Shown here piece after piece: positions 11,131 through 23,168 of a DNA stretch of 64,000 bases (the first letter of the stretch is position 1; every line of letters begins with the position of its first letter). Source of the DNA: Cristatella mucedo (Eukaryota > Bryozoa > Phylactolaemata > Cristatellidae); contig WPIO01000192.1 in the NCBI GenBank assembly GCA_009760855.2, positions 357,001 through 421,000 on the forward strand, read 5' to 3'. A model generated the notes under the pieces. That model was not told the DNA's origin. It did not search any database and saw only the letters and a list, made by a program, of their open reading frames with translations. A program made the position numbers and the translations under genes.

Positions 11131-14050
11131 CCGGCTATGCTGTGCGATAGGTGCTTTATTAACTAGTACTAGTGAAATCTGCTTTGTTTTAAACAAACAC
11201 GCTGAACGTACTGAACGTCAAAGCCAGTAGAGACCCGGTAAGGATAGCTGTCAACGTGAGTATAGGTGTCTGCAAAATATAAGATTTAATCGGCAAAGTA
11301 TTACATTTTAAAATATAAGTAAAGACTCGAACAATTATTTTAAATATAAGTAGGATTATTCGTGAAAAAGTTGTGGTTGAATAATATCGTTGATTTTTAG
11401 TATTCGTAACGGCCTTATAAAACTATAATGAGATCAATTTCTTTATATTGCTAATGAAACAAGTTTAAAAGTCGATTTTTATTAGTGATTTAATTGTCTA
11501 GTACCCTTTTCCCCCAACCTAATTATCTCGGGGCTTATATGGCAGGAACTATGTGTTCGGGACCTAATCGGCGGGATCTCTTGGTCACGTACCATGCTCC
11601 GCAGCAATGAAATACAGCTATACAATGCTACAGACAGAACAAAGAGCTGACATGTTGCTAACTATTTGTTAAGTTCATGATTATAGCCGTGCTGCCGAAA
11701 CAGTGGGTGCTTCACGCCTACCATCCTGTCGTCTTATGATCCACGCGTTCCATACAAAATATAATGTACATGCACTATATGCCAACGTGCTCAGCATATA
11801 CAAGGTTTATGGTTATTGGTATGTTTTTATTATCGCAGGAATATAATTTGATTTCTCATGGAAGCGGGGAGCCAAGTGGAAGACCACCACCTATAAAATG
11901 CATTCGTATATGATGGATCTGCTTTCGTAAGTTATCTAGGCACTTGAGCATGCATCTCTCTCGCAGATGCTTTATTGAGAATTTTTCAGAGAAGAATTAA
12001 GGAAATATCTCAAAGCGGCTAAGGCAAACCTGACGCATTGCACTAACCTGCCCATAAAACGGTGAGAATACCTGCACATGTGAAAGAACTTTATAGGGAA
12101 CCGGTGGTTTAAGATGAAACGTTGAAGAAAATACACTGGGAGGACCTCCTGTCTATTATTCGGAGATATAATTTAAAATCACTTGATTATAAAGTAAGCT
12201 ATGCAAGATATTTCAATTGATCTTTCGTAGTGAGCTCTCTTTTTTTCATATGTTCTTCGCGTCCCCCAGTTTGAAAAATTTTGGCTTATCAACCCGCTTT
12301 AATAGAGGAATGAAAGTAAAAGGTGGAAATACATTTCAAAGACGGGCAAATTATTAAATTCGATGGTGCATCTAGCCGTAATAAAATATCGATTTGTACT
12401 AAAGAACAGCAGGTTTGCTTTGACATCAGGTCTAAATGCCAAGCAGGCTTGCAATCAGCTGAGGAGTTTAGTCAATATTAAGGCGTGCTACTGTGATCGC
12501 TTTATGTAGTACTCCAAGCCTATGCCCTCAATCATGTGAAAGTAGTTCAAACTCAGCGGCTCTCCTTTTTTGTCGATTACCGAGTAGCTGCCTGGTTAAA
12601 GCATGTCTGTGCGACCTTCGACTAGCTCACCATCAGCAGTGAATCCCCTGAAGTCCTATATTTGGCGTGCTGGTCGCTTCATGGGCTTGCACCTGACCGA
12701 AGTCAGGAAACTCCCACAAGGTAGTCGGTGGAGCTTTATTGAGGTAACTGTAAGAGAGCGCGATGTAACTTTAGAACCGAGATACGCCAAGCTCAAATGT
12801 AACGACTTATTGAAATCTATTGCAATACCATAAAGTAGAGGACGTTACAGAGCGTCAGTTGGCTCATTAACTTTGAAGCCCAAAATGAAACGTACTAAAA
12901 TAACTAGGGCAGAGTAGTTTAGTTATCTTTATTCCGCATGTACTATGTTCTATATAGAACATTTATATTTTAAAATTCTCTTTTGTAGGCACTGATTGCA
13001 GGTCTGGTTCATTGCTTGCCAAATGAGTGAGACTTGAGCGGACACGCAAACTATGTAGCTGTAATTTTGAACTGTATCAGTAAAAGTCCTTAATTTTTTG
13101 CACTTTAGCTTGCACTCTTACAGAGTAAGAGAATAGTGAATAATCGCATTCATTGGATTAAGTAGGAATCAAAAGCTTTCTTGTACCCGAGGTGGCATTC
13201 ACCAATGTGTGTGGACAAACACCTCCAACGAGCTTTTTTACAGCTATGAAAGAAGCAGTTCGAAATAAATTTCTTTGTTAGACTTCAGATATAGCTGATT
13301 ATTAAAATTCTGCTAATTCACTAAGAAGCCGAACTGGATTGAGAAAGCAGCTTATATTTTCTCTGTAATGATTCACAGTTTACTGTGAAATCACAATGTT
13401 GAAACGCTGAGCGGCCGATTAAGGCTCTAAGAGGGAACTTCAAGGTTCGAAAATACTGGATCCACAATGTTTTTCAAAGCCTTTAGGCTGGATAATCATG
13501 TCTCACCGACATCAAAATATTGCGTATGTTGCCCCTAACGTAAGCGTTTCGCAGGTCTTGGTAGGGTTAGATGAAACTCCTTTCTCCGCAACTGTGAAGT
13601 CATGGCCCAATCAAAAGAAGAAATCTCCAGGCTGCATCTACTTAGGGATCACCGTGATTTCACAATACTTCAGAGCTAAGTAATTAAAATTAACAAATAA
13701 ATTTTGAAAGAGAGCAAGACGGTCAGGCAACAATGGGGAAAGAAGAAAACTAAAGCCAGCTATAAGAAATCCACCCTATTCTGATGTCCCCCCTCATCAA
13801 AGCAATAGAGATAAGCAAGTTTTAGACAGGGTCAATCTCGTCACCATGCCCAATTCAACCTAGCATTCTACGATGGCCAAAAAGTCTATTACTGAAGAGG
13901 CATTATCCAGCTCTGATGAAGTGACCTAAAGATCACGCAAAATGAGTTCACGAGGTAACTGGTGGCACGAGGCACACCTTTGGGTTTTATTTGAATATTT
14001 TGATGAAACGTTTTCACTGTGCTACGACCATACGCTATGTAATGTGCTCC
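11131..14050. other. Intergenic stretch without recognised features
   Basis: Short open frames occur (for example 12603-12833 and 13498-13683), but I see no splice-consistent gene structure, domain or repeat match in this 2.9-kb AT-rich interval. Confidence 0.5.
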
Positions 14051-14051
14051 A

Positions 14052-15030
14052 CTGCTAAAAGCTTTCCAAGGGTAAACATGGGTCCGCAGAATAACAGTAA
14101 TTCGCTGTGATACGCTGCCTTGCACTGCGATACACTCGTATACAGCTGCGATTGTCGCAGCTCACTTCTGAACGCTGTGGTTTTGATTTCAACTTATACT
14201 GAAGGATGTTACGGGTTTACTGACCGAATTTCATGCTATTGTGAATGTACTTTGTCGTGCTATTGTTTCAAAATGGCCCGGCCAGCACAGTCTATTTACG
14301 CATTCAGCAAAAACTGCAATACAGCTCCATTTCATTGAAAATCTTTGAGCATTTTCTATTTTAATTACAAATAATGGTTGACATTATGCCAAGTTTACCC
14401 ATCATATTTCGTGTCATTGCCCTTGCGTATTCTCAGGCTATGGCTTCCAATGGCCCTGCCCAAATGGCTACCCAAAGTATGCGAGCTGCAATAAAGCTGC
14501 CATCTCCTCAAAAAGCTTTAGAAAACTAAGTTTTGATTTCCAATTATTGTAAACGGCGTTCTATTTTTAATCACCAGATTTCGTGCCGCTGAGCTTCCTC
14601 GTATTCGTCAAATGGCCTCTAGCGGCTTGGCTAAGACAGCAGCCCTAATTATGCAAACTTCGATTCAGCTGCCGTTTCCACAAATAGCTTTGCCCAAATG
14701 CAATGCTGATTGATTCCGCACCATTGAGAACATTGTTCGGGGTTTACACACCAAATTTTATGTGATTGCACCTGCGGTCTCTGATGCCACGGCCTCCGAC
14801 AGCCGGGCCCAAATTGCTGCCTAAATAATTGGAGCAGATAAATAAAGGTCTTATTTCGACAACACGCTTCTTCAAACTGTGCTTGTGATTTCAAATAAAT
14901 AAGAACAATAGGGCAAGTTTTTAACAACCGAATTTCAGCCTAATGCGTTTGCTTGTTCTTACGCTATAATCCCCGATGGCCTGGCCCAAGTTGCAGCACT
15001 GAATAATCAAAGTAAATTTCACTGTTTTTC
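14052..15030. repeat. Diverged tandem array, period about 176 bp
   Basis: A recurring module begins atttc-tg-attg and is followed about 50-60 bp later by a ggcc-rich block (for example aatggccctgcccaaatgg, ggcctccgacagccgggccc, gatggcctggcccaagttgc). Module starts fall at 14228, 14406, 14578, 14755 and 14932, which is spacing of 178, 172, 177 and 177. Copies are strongly diverged. The unit length is close to one nucleosome repeat, as in many animal satellites. Confidence 0.65.
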
Positions 15031-17860
15031 GCAATCACTCGGTGGATCCGGAAAAAGTCCAAAGTCTGAACCTTCATCTGACATGAATCAAATAAATGGA
15101 GCGATGCTATGGTGCTTAAGGGCACGCTCACGGTCTTCTTGTCACCACAGCATACACCGCAAGAAGTAATTTAAGCGGCTCTCGCGCACCATTTGATGCT
15201 GACGCCACGGCAAGTCTAGCATGCTTATGCATCTCCAAGCGTATGCACTGGCGGTTGCGTTACTATAGTAACACGTCCTTTGAATAGACGATTAGCACGG
15301 GCTAGTCTACTTACAATGCACTTATAAAATACATTTATAAAAATAAAAGCCACTTTTTGAGTGTCTCAATAAGTTAGTCATTTCAGTTAAGGTAAAAAAC
15401 GCTTGCAAAGCATCATGCTTGTCAGACTTTATTGGTATACTGTAAAATAATGAAATATTCGGTTAATTCTACTTATTAGGATAACGGCCAAAAGCTCATT
15501 ATCCATCACCAAGGGTAACAGTAAGCAAGTCTTTATTGACTACTGCCAGACACTTAAACTGAGCCAGGAACTTGAAATGCTAGTAATTCTAACACTGACC
15601 ACGACTCGAAGAACCATTGCTTTTAATTTTGTTTCGTGACGGTCGAAGATTTTCCAGCTTTAAAGTATCAAACTTGGACATTCGAATGCTGAAGCAAGTC
15701 AAATGAGCAAAATCGCTTCGCACACGATGATTGTTGGGAGCAGCCATCTTTCTGTACGCTTGGTCCACTAGCGGTCCAAAGGCAGGCCGTTATCGACGAA
15801 AGCACATTGCTCTAAGCGGCCCGTAGAACTTCAAGCCAAGTATTGCTGGGTTTTGAAGAGTTAAAATGTTCAGAGGTACTCTGGGCACCGGAATGGAATA
15901 CTTGCAGTGCGATATCTGTTTCGAGACACCAACAACCCCAGGTCGCTGTCAAATAGACTTTCGCACGCGAGGGAAATGTTGTTTTAATCTGTAAATGTGG
16001 ACTATCTACATTTCTGTCGTTTTTTTACAGCCAGCTAACCTGCTAGTACTGTTGGTGCACCCACGAGTCGCTGGCCAAGATCTGAAGTTTCGGATCTTCA
16101 TTAATATTTGGGACGCTCCAGGAAAGACCAGCACCTTACGAGCAGTGTATGTGTGCTCCAAGGAAAATTATTTTAAACATCATTACACCCTTTTGGTAAC
16201 ACAACCGATTCTGATGACTTCCATTTTCGGTGATGTGCAACCTACTGATGTGACTACATATCGTATAATACTGACTATTCTTGCTTACCAAAAAATACAA
16301 ACCTTTGGCTATTTGTAGGTATGTGATTGTAAGAGCATAATACTGGCATCTTGTTTACCAGAAAGCTTCTTCTGTTTCTTGTCGTCAAATCCGCGAGCCA
16401 TCATCAGACAATATGATGATGGATAATGAACCCTCTGAATTCTATTCAGTGATCGTCAGTCTTCGTATATGTAGAAACCTTTTTCTCTATCATGATCGCA
16501 TAATGGCGTCTGCATCGGTGGATTCAATTAACAAATGAATTTAAATTTATATTAGGATTCCAAATAAATTATTGTTTATTAGATTCACAATTCTACAGAG
16601 AGAAAATATAAACGAATAAATAAATCTTATTTGTATGCAACCTTAAGATAACCTAAACTCTATTCATGTGCATCTCAAACGCTACAGGGCTCAATCCAAT
16701 GATCTTGGCCGTAAAATACACCTGTCTTTACCTTGGTTGGAGCGAGCACCTTTAACCGCTGAGCAAAACCAGCCCTGATTCTGAGCGACGATTAAAAAGT
16801 TATCAGTTGGGAAGACATCATGCAGATACGGCCATATGTTCTTCGACAACATATGGCTCTCGGTTCATCGTGACAGTTCATCTTTGGGTGCTATACATGT
16901 GAATTGTATTTTACGTATTTTATTATGATGAAAACTCATCTGGTTCTGTGTTCAGGCTGAATAGAGCTTTCTATCATTACCTTAATGAAATGTTCTGTCA
17001 TTGAATAATTTCAGAGCCTAGCGTATTCACCTCCTTGACCGCACGAGATGCCTGAGTTTAGTCTCGCTTGCTGAAAAAATTGATCATTAATGAGATTTCA
17101 ATGACTGTGTTATCAGGTTGTGACTGAAGGCGGTAGGAATTTGAACTAAAATGAACGTAATTAAAAATTGTAAACGTAAAATAAACAAAAATTAGTTATT
17201 ACTATTATTAAGGCTTATAAATCACTTGCCATATATAAAATAGGCTAGAGCTAAAAATAGTGATCACTGTCAACCAGCATTGGTAGGAAAAAACAGGAAT
17301 ATTTCTGTTGCTATGTGGCAGATTCTAAAATGGTACACAGACAACCCTTAGAAGTAGGGGTACGTACCGGGAAAACAGCAAAGCATATTTACAAATGCGT
17401 CGCCTGATGAGGCTGGCTCAGACGAAGCACATCACACTAATGTCTGGTTTAAGGCCGGTTGAGGAACTAGTTTCACTTTCTTGCACTTGGTTAAAAGTGA
17501 CACCTTCCTGATGATGTTTCGTTCAATTTTAAAATAGGTTGGCCTCTTTTTTGCGCCTATGATTCCTGGCCTTTCTGCTTCTAGGTATGCACTAACAGTT
17601 ATTCTGCACAGCTATTTATCCTAGAGACCCACGCCCACATCCTGACCAAGTATGGATATTTCTGGTTACTTACTACGCTAAAGATTTTGGAAATTAGATA
17701 TACAGTGTCCAACTTGTGTAGGAGCTTTGCGGACCTGGCCTAAAAGACGTAACTTGAGCTTGTGATAGATAGGCAGTGAGACAGGGAGAGTAATCAAATA
17801 GAGCTGCTTTAACATGACATAAACACAGGAAATGGTTAAATGCATAATCATAAAGTAATT
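15030..17860. other. Intergenic stretch without recognised features
   Basis: AT-rich sequence. A possible splice acceptor (tttttttacag at about 16019-16029) leads into an open frame to 16318, but I find no matching upstream exon and no recognised domain, so no gene is called. Confidence 0.4.
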
Positions 17861-17863
17861 TGA

Positions 17864-18300
17864 TCAGAGATTTTTAAAACTGACATACCTATTCATTATA
17901 AATGAATCAAAGAATTGCTCCATGTACCTAGCTGCATTAATTTCATGTCTGTCCATACTGCTCCTACAGGCATGCATCCTAAACCTGCAGGCAATAGGTT
18001 TGATAGCCGAACTGCAGTTGATAGGGCAAAAGCAGGATTTAGGAAATTTCTTACTGACCCACAGAAATAGGCCCTCAGGCTGGTATTGACTTAAGGCAAC
18101 ATCGCTCCTTATGCTAAGCATGTGCGGTAGAGTATCTAAGGACAGCTCATTAACAGTCACAGCTAAACCGTCGCCGGATTACCGGTATCACCGGAATGTC
18201 ACTGAGAAGTACGGTAAAGGTCCACACCAAGCTTGATGTGACCCCAGGCCGTATCGATCGTGGAGAGGGAACATTAAGTGCGAATTTGTTAAGATGAACT
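17864..18300 (-). pseudogene. Unidentified coding repeat relic (paired with 44.05-44.41 kb)
   Basis: The minus-strand frame contains LSQYQPEG-LF-LWVSKKFPKSC-PINCSSAIKP followed by SSMDRHEI. The plus strand at 44.19-44.40 kb encodes ISQYRPVG-FLSWVSKNLPEAC-PNNSSSIKP followed by SSMDTRQI. The nucleotide match continues upstream of the shared peptide at both sites (tccacgat, gatac then cttt-ac, then gctgtc). Stops break the upstream part here. I do not recognise the protein. It may be an ORF of a mobile element or an exon of a duplicated host gene. Confidence 0.5.
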
Positions 18301-18579
18301 TTTAAGATCTGCAGGTGAGGCAGGTCTTTATGGTCTGCAGCCAGAATAGACAGAAAACCTTAATACTCTCACGAATACTGTGAACATGACACTTAGGAGT
18401 GCTCTTGATGGACATTCTCCCGTACATTATGTCCGCCTGCATAATCACAGAGATTCTTTTTAATTACAACAAAGCTTCAAAGGGTATGTAGTGCTAACCA
18501 TGGGCTTGAACGCTGTTTAAAAAAGTCAGGGTCTGATGAAAATTTAGTCAATGTCAAAAATTTCCATCGAGTTTACAGC

Positions 18580-19560
18580 CAGAACCTTACAAAAGCGCGT
18601 CCATCTGTTTACATCATAAATCGTACGCACTGCTAATCTGAGCAGAAACAGATTTATTTGAGACGCTGGTCGATAGTAAAAGGTCTCACTTCACAAATAT
18701 TAACGACTCTGCCGATGGAGTTTTAGCCTTATTCTCTGAAAATATTGTGAGCATTCGTGCCTCCACAAATGCTACTAAATCATTGCCTAAGAGCAGCCTG
18801 TGACATTCCTTTAAATCTTTACCAGGTTTCTGAAAGCCGTGACTACCCTAATTAGGTCTACTAAAAAGAGCTCTTCCCCTAAATACCTGATACCATCATC
18901 TCTGTGGTCTTCACTGGCAAACCAACCTAGCACAGCTATTACCAATATTTGCAATGTTTGCCTGGAAAATAGGCCCATTAGCTAAGTCCTTCAAATCTTC
19001 TACCATTAGATCAACCCTTAAAACCCTTGATTAGATACCAAGTTTCCACAAAAAACTATCGCCCACTTTACCTTCCTAATTATTAAAATTCTTGAGCAGC
19101 TGGTTGCATGCATTGTTAAAATATTAACTTTCATTCAAAAGTAGTTTAAGTTGTAGCACGCCACTAAATCTGCTCTCTTCCGTGTAACTGATGACATGCT
19201 ATGCAGCAACGGTGACGGGAATGGCACTGCCCTAGCGCTGCATGATATGTCGGCTGTCTGTGATACCACTGCTCTCGATATCGTACTTCAAGGAAATAGA
19301 ACAACGATAGGTCTAGCAGACGAGGCAATGACGTGGTTACAATCATGCTTGTCCGATTGTGTTCAATCCGCGTCATGCTGGTTTAAGGTCGTATCTACAC
19401 GACCAGACATCTGTGGAGTCATTCAAGAGTTCGCCCTCGGTCCTTTGTCGGCGTCCATGTATACTCAAATTCTAAGAAAAGTGGTATGGGCCCGTGAAAT
19501 ATGCTGTCATTTTTATTCTAACAATACTCAGCTGTATTTGCCGCAGCATGCACAGTGTCA
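18580..19560 (+). mobile_element. LINE family B relic, RT domain
   Basis: A decayed RT is recognisable in pieces: GDGNGTALAL, then TTIGLADEAMTW, LSDCVQSASCW, then ILGPLSASMYTQ-like and FYSNNTQLYLP. These align with the family B copy at 57.8-59.2 kb (minus), which reads GNVTALALLDLSAAFDTID and TTIGLADEALAWFKSYLSD. Upstream at about 19020-19100 an ILEQLVA-type motif remains. Many substitutions and stops mark it as old. Confidence 0.65.
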
Positions 19561-19644
19561 GCATACTTTAGAACATAAAGGAGAAATAAATGAGACTAAC
19601 CAAATGTCATCAAAAACATGCATGCTGTTGGTCTCTTTTAAACT

Positions 19645-20000
19645 TTAATCATATCGGAAGATGTCAGGACGCAAGTCAGTCAGCAAATTTTCATTCTTTG
19701 GTTGGATGTGAACTGCAGGCACCGTCTTAAATTCTTTAAAGTATATTGACGGTGTAGCTATGAGATTGATCAAAAGACACCCGGCACGATGCCTAGTCTT
19801 ACTGAGAACTTCTTCCGATAAGAATTCACAGCATTCCTTTCAGTGACGTAACAATATGATGACTGCATGGAGTGCTGTTTGAATTCTTTGAATTAGCTCC
19901 AAATAAATGTTAGGCACACCGATTTCTTAGTCACTTCAAATAATTTTTTTAGGCTTGTTCATGTAACAAAATTAGGAGAGATCAATAACAATGAAGCTGT
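19645..20000 (-). mobile_element. LINE A relic, C-terminal region (antisense)
   Basis: The order gatgtcaggacgcaagtcag, gcaccgtct, then acccggcacgatgcctag parallels the C-terminal ORF2 segment seen on the minus strand at 9410-9560. Identity is low. The sequence from about 20000 to 20490 holds nothing I can assign. Confidence 0.45.
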
Positions 20001-20974
20001 ACTAATAAAGTAAACTGATTGAACGGCCTCATTGATATCTAGGAAGAAGAGCCCTAATGGCTTTAACCACCACGTGCCACGTGCAGCGGGCTAAAAAAAT
20101 GATAGCCCTCAGCAGGTCTCTAAATCTCCTCATCTAAGACTAGGGAATAACAAAGTATCACAAACAGTCAGTGCCGAATATTTGTTATTGAGGGAGTAAG
20201 GAGTGAATTTTACCTGATTGTAGAGCTTTTTTTTAGTTTGGGGCCGAACAGAATTAACAGCTATTTACACTGCTTGCAACTCGGGATATATGATGAGCCA
20301 CTGCAGCGTTAGATTCAGATATCATATCAACATCTTGGAGATGGTGCAACTTAAAAAAATCCCAAATAAGACAGCCTCTAGGGTCATACATCCATATGAT
20401 ATGCTTTCAACCTCCACAGTGCTTACCCTAGAATGGAGTTCAAGACTCCTTGGGCCGGTAAAGGAAAATAGTCACTCAGATAGGATAGATATCTATTTAC
20501 ATTGTCTCCAAACTGTAATTAAAGCTTATGTTTCCGAGCAATTTAAATCGAAAACGGTCAAATACCTTCATGCAATTTCGCCAATGCAGTCACTGTTAAA
20601 TCGATTAGGTTTTTATTAGCTAAGAGTGGTAATGGCGGCAACTAGTGAACTGAGTTGACCTTAAGCATTGCTTTCCTTGGCTTGGTAGGCCTTCTTTTTA
20701 ACGTAAAGACTTCAAAGACTTTACGACTTTCGAAGCTAGTGCATTCCAATGCTCCCCTATAAACTATTTGTAGCCACCTCTATAAATCATGCAGGCTGAA
20801 ATCGCTTAATAACCCTGGCTAGATAGATCGAGCCAGTGGATCTACCTTCAAATACATCTTTAAGGCAAAGCTTAAGTAGAGAATCTCAGTATAAGCAAGC
20901 CTCACAAAGTAGCTCATCACAGTCTATTAGAAGAACCGACAGATTCTGCAGCAGTTCCTGAATAAGAATAGACT

Positions 20975-21363
20975 ATGCTGAAGGTAACACCAGATCTGCT
21001 CCATGTCGCGTTGCTCTGTTCGTTGCTGATGGCAGCACATATTGAAAGATCAGAGGCCAACCCACGGGAAGCCAAGGGAATCGTCGGAGTAGGGAGACCT
21101 CCGCTAGATGCTCAGGGACGCTGTCTAATGGATTATCCTTGGTGAGTAGGCCGGCGCTCCTGTGCAATCCCTGCTGAATAAATCTGTCATTTAGCACAAG
21201 CAACTAATTTATAGCACCGTCAACTGGCCGCCTTTTGAAATCATGACGGTTTTTCTCGGAGTGGTTGCAGTACATAATAAGAAAAAGGGGTTTAAAAAAC
21301 CAAAAATTTTAACTATAGAGCTAAGTAGGAAAAATAGAGGCAGAAAAGCGTACACAGATCGCC

Positions 21364-21437
<74 letters not shown>

Positions 21438-21483
21438 AGGCTGAGACAGAGACAGAGACAGAGACAGAGACAGAGACAGAGAC

Positions 21484-21532
<49 letters not shown>

Positions 21533-22195
21533 GAGAGACAGAGAGAGACAGAGAGAGACAGAGAGACAGAGAGAGACAGGAGACAGAGACAGAGGCAGAG
21601 TGACAGACGGAAAAAGTAAGCGACAGAAAGAGGGAAGGAAAGAGAGAGACATACAGACAGACACGGAGACAGGAAACTATATCGTCAGCATAGATTATGC
21701 TAGACTGGTCGTAAAATACATGAAATTGGAGTAAGAGGAGTGAGAATAAGTAAGACCCAAAGCCTTGTGTTAAAGCGAGTAAAAACTATTAGATACTTAA
21801 CGGTAGAGCAATGGAAAGAGGAAGCTTGACACTGACAGAGCTTTTGTGAGTCCCTTGCCGGTAATATATTCCTTAGTTGTTGAGCTGTTTGTTGGAAGGT
21901 AAGAAAACGCCCAGTTCAGAGACTGAGAGATGTAACAAAATGCACATGCTATAGCCTAAGAGTTTTCTATCAACGCAGTGAGCGTACTTAGCGATTTTTG
22001 CCATGTACTTGTTGAGCTATGCCACTTTAAAAATGTACTAGGATTTGAGCTGAATAACAGAGGGTTTTTTGCACATTGGGCTTAGGCATGCAATGCACTG
22101 TCTATTAATTTTGTAGGATTGAAGGTTGCATGATTTGCAGTTGTGAGACAGGAGACTTTCCAGATTGCACGATTAGGCTATGCAGGCCTGGTTAA
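20975..22195 (+). CDS. Secreted six-cysteine peptide, pacifastin-like serine protease inhibitor (copy 1)
   Basis: Join 20975-21141 and 22117-22195, 81 aa. The donor is gtgagt and the acceptor ttgtag; the intron is phase 2 and splits a Trp codon. Residues 1-28 form a signal peptide (MLKVTPDLLH start, LLCSLLMAA core). A short propeptide-like stretch ends in GRPPLDAQGRC. The mature part has six Cys with spacing C-x9-C-x2-C-x-C-x7-C-x4-C, including CSCETGDFPDCT, which matches the pacifastin light-chain motif (CxC, Gly, then CT before the last Cys). Known pacifastins are secreted canonical serine-protease inhibitors; by alignment the reactive site would sit in CTIRLC. The same gene structure recurs at 53.7 kb. 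A conserved gtaagc at 22241 suggests a 3' UTR intron. The gene model is strong; inhibitor activity is inferred. Confidence 0.8.
21366..21660. repeat. (GA)n / (GACA)n microsatellite in the copy 1 intron
   Basis: A long purine-rich array of ga and gacaga repeats. The open frames through it (Arg-Glu on one strand, Leu-Ser on the other) are artefacts of the dinucleotide repeat. The same intron position in unit 2 also holds a GA array (32507-32596). Confidence 0.9.
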
Positions 22196-22379
22196 AGATA
22201 CCAAGTGCACGAGACGGCAAGACGGCAGTTGGAATGTCCGGTAAGCTTACCACTCTAGTAGATAGAAACGGTATGTCCTGAAGCAAAGCATTTACTTTGT
22301 AATGACCTCTGAAAGTATTAAAACCCATGTGAGATACTTTAGACATTCGTCAGTTACAGGGACGTGACAAGGTAGCTGA

Positions 22380-23168
22380 CTATCGTCTTCATAATACTTT
22401 CTTAAGTTGAATGAGGGTAAAAACAACTTACAAGTTATGGGAAAACCACGTTTGACTCAGAAATTGAAAAGGTGAATGCTCACAATCAACTCTGCTAGCA
22501 TATCTTCTTCTGAATAGGCACGCAATCTAGGCATCCTGTACAAATGTGATCTTTTGTTAGACGACCACATCGGCTCCAAAATGAATTCTGCCTACTTTTA
22601 GCTACATTAAATTGCTAAAATTTGAACTTGCTTAGAAAGAAATACCACATCTAATTTGGTCCATGCATTTGTGACATCCCGTATGGAATTCTGTAACTCA
22701 CTGCTAGCTGGTCTACCGGTATGTGTAATCAAGCGCTTACAGCTTGTACAAAACTCTACAGCTAGGCTTGTCTGTCGTCTACTTCAAAGTTGCTGGGTCA
22801 CGCCACTTCTCGCCGACCTGCGCGGGCTCCCGGTCAAGCAATGCATCGAATTTAAGGTTTACTTTTAGGTCTCTTCGTTTGTTTGGCTTCATCCTACCTA
22901 GCAGATCTAATCGCCAACCAAGTTTTTGGAATCTCATTGGTTAACTATATTTCGTAAGAACCTTAAGTCCTTTGGAGACCGTGCCTTTAGTTTGCATGCT
23001 TTCAAAGCCTAGAAATAATTTCTGACTTGCATCACGAAATCCCCTGACTGGGAAGCATTTAACAAAAACAATCACGTTTCTATTTATCGTAGCATTTAGT
23101 GGGTCCTCGTGATTCGTCTTTTACGTGCTTATGTGTGCTGACACTGTGCATGCTGCCACTAACCATAG
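22380..23168 (+). mobile_element. LINE A fragment, C-terminal ORF2 (unit 1 only)
   Basis: Peptide blocks FVTSRMEFCNSLLAGLPV and RLQLVQNSTARLVCR mark the C-terminal RT-connected region, followed by the 3' UTR segment gtgctgacactgtgcatgc. It stops before the terminal hairpin. The paralogous place in unit 2 (about 34.2 kb) lacks it, so it probably inserted after the duplication. Confidence 0.8.

Noticed and set aside
12603-12833. 76-residue frame with a plausible ATG
   Set aside because: No homology I recognise, no neighbouring exons with matching phase; probably chance.
15995-16318. Open frame behind a polypyrimidine-AG acceptor
   Set aside because: I could not find an upstream exon or a recognised domain; the signal can arise by chance in AT-rich DNA.
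20290-20619. 109-residue frame upstream of inhibitor copy 1
   Set aside because: It is not maintained in the paralogous region of unit 2, which argues against coding.
21209-21734. Long Arg-Glu and Leu-Ser open frames on both strands
   Set aside because: They are translations of a GA/CT dinucleotide array and have no coding signature. The same applies at 32.2-32.6 and 56.1-56.8 kb.
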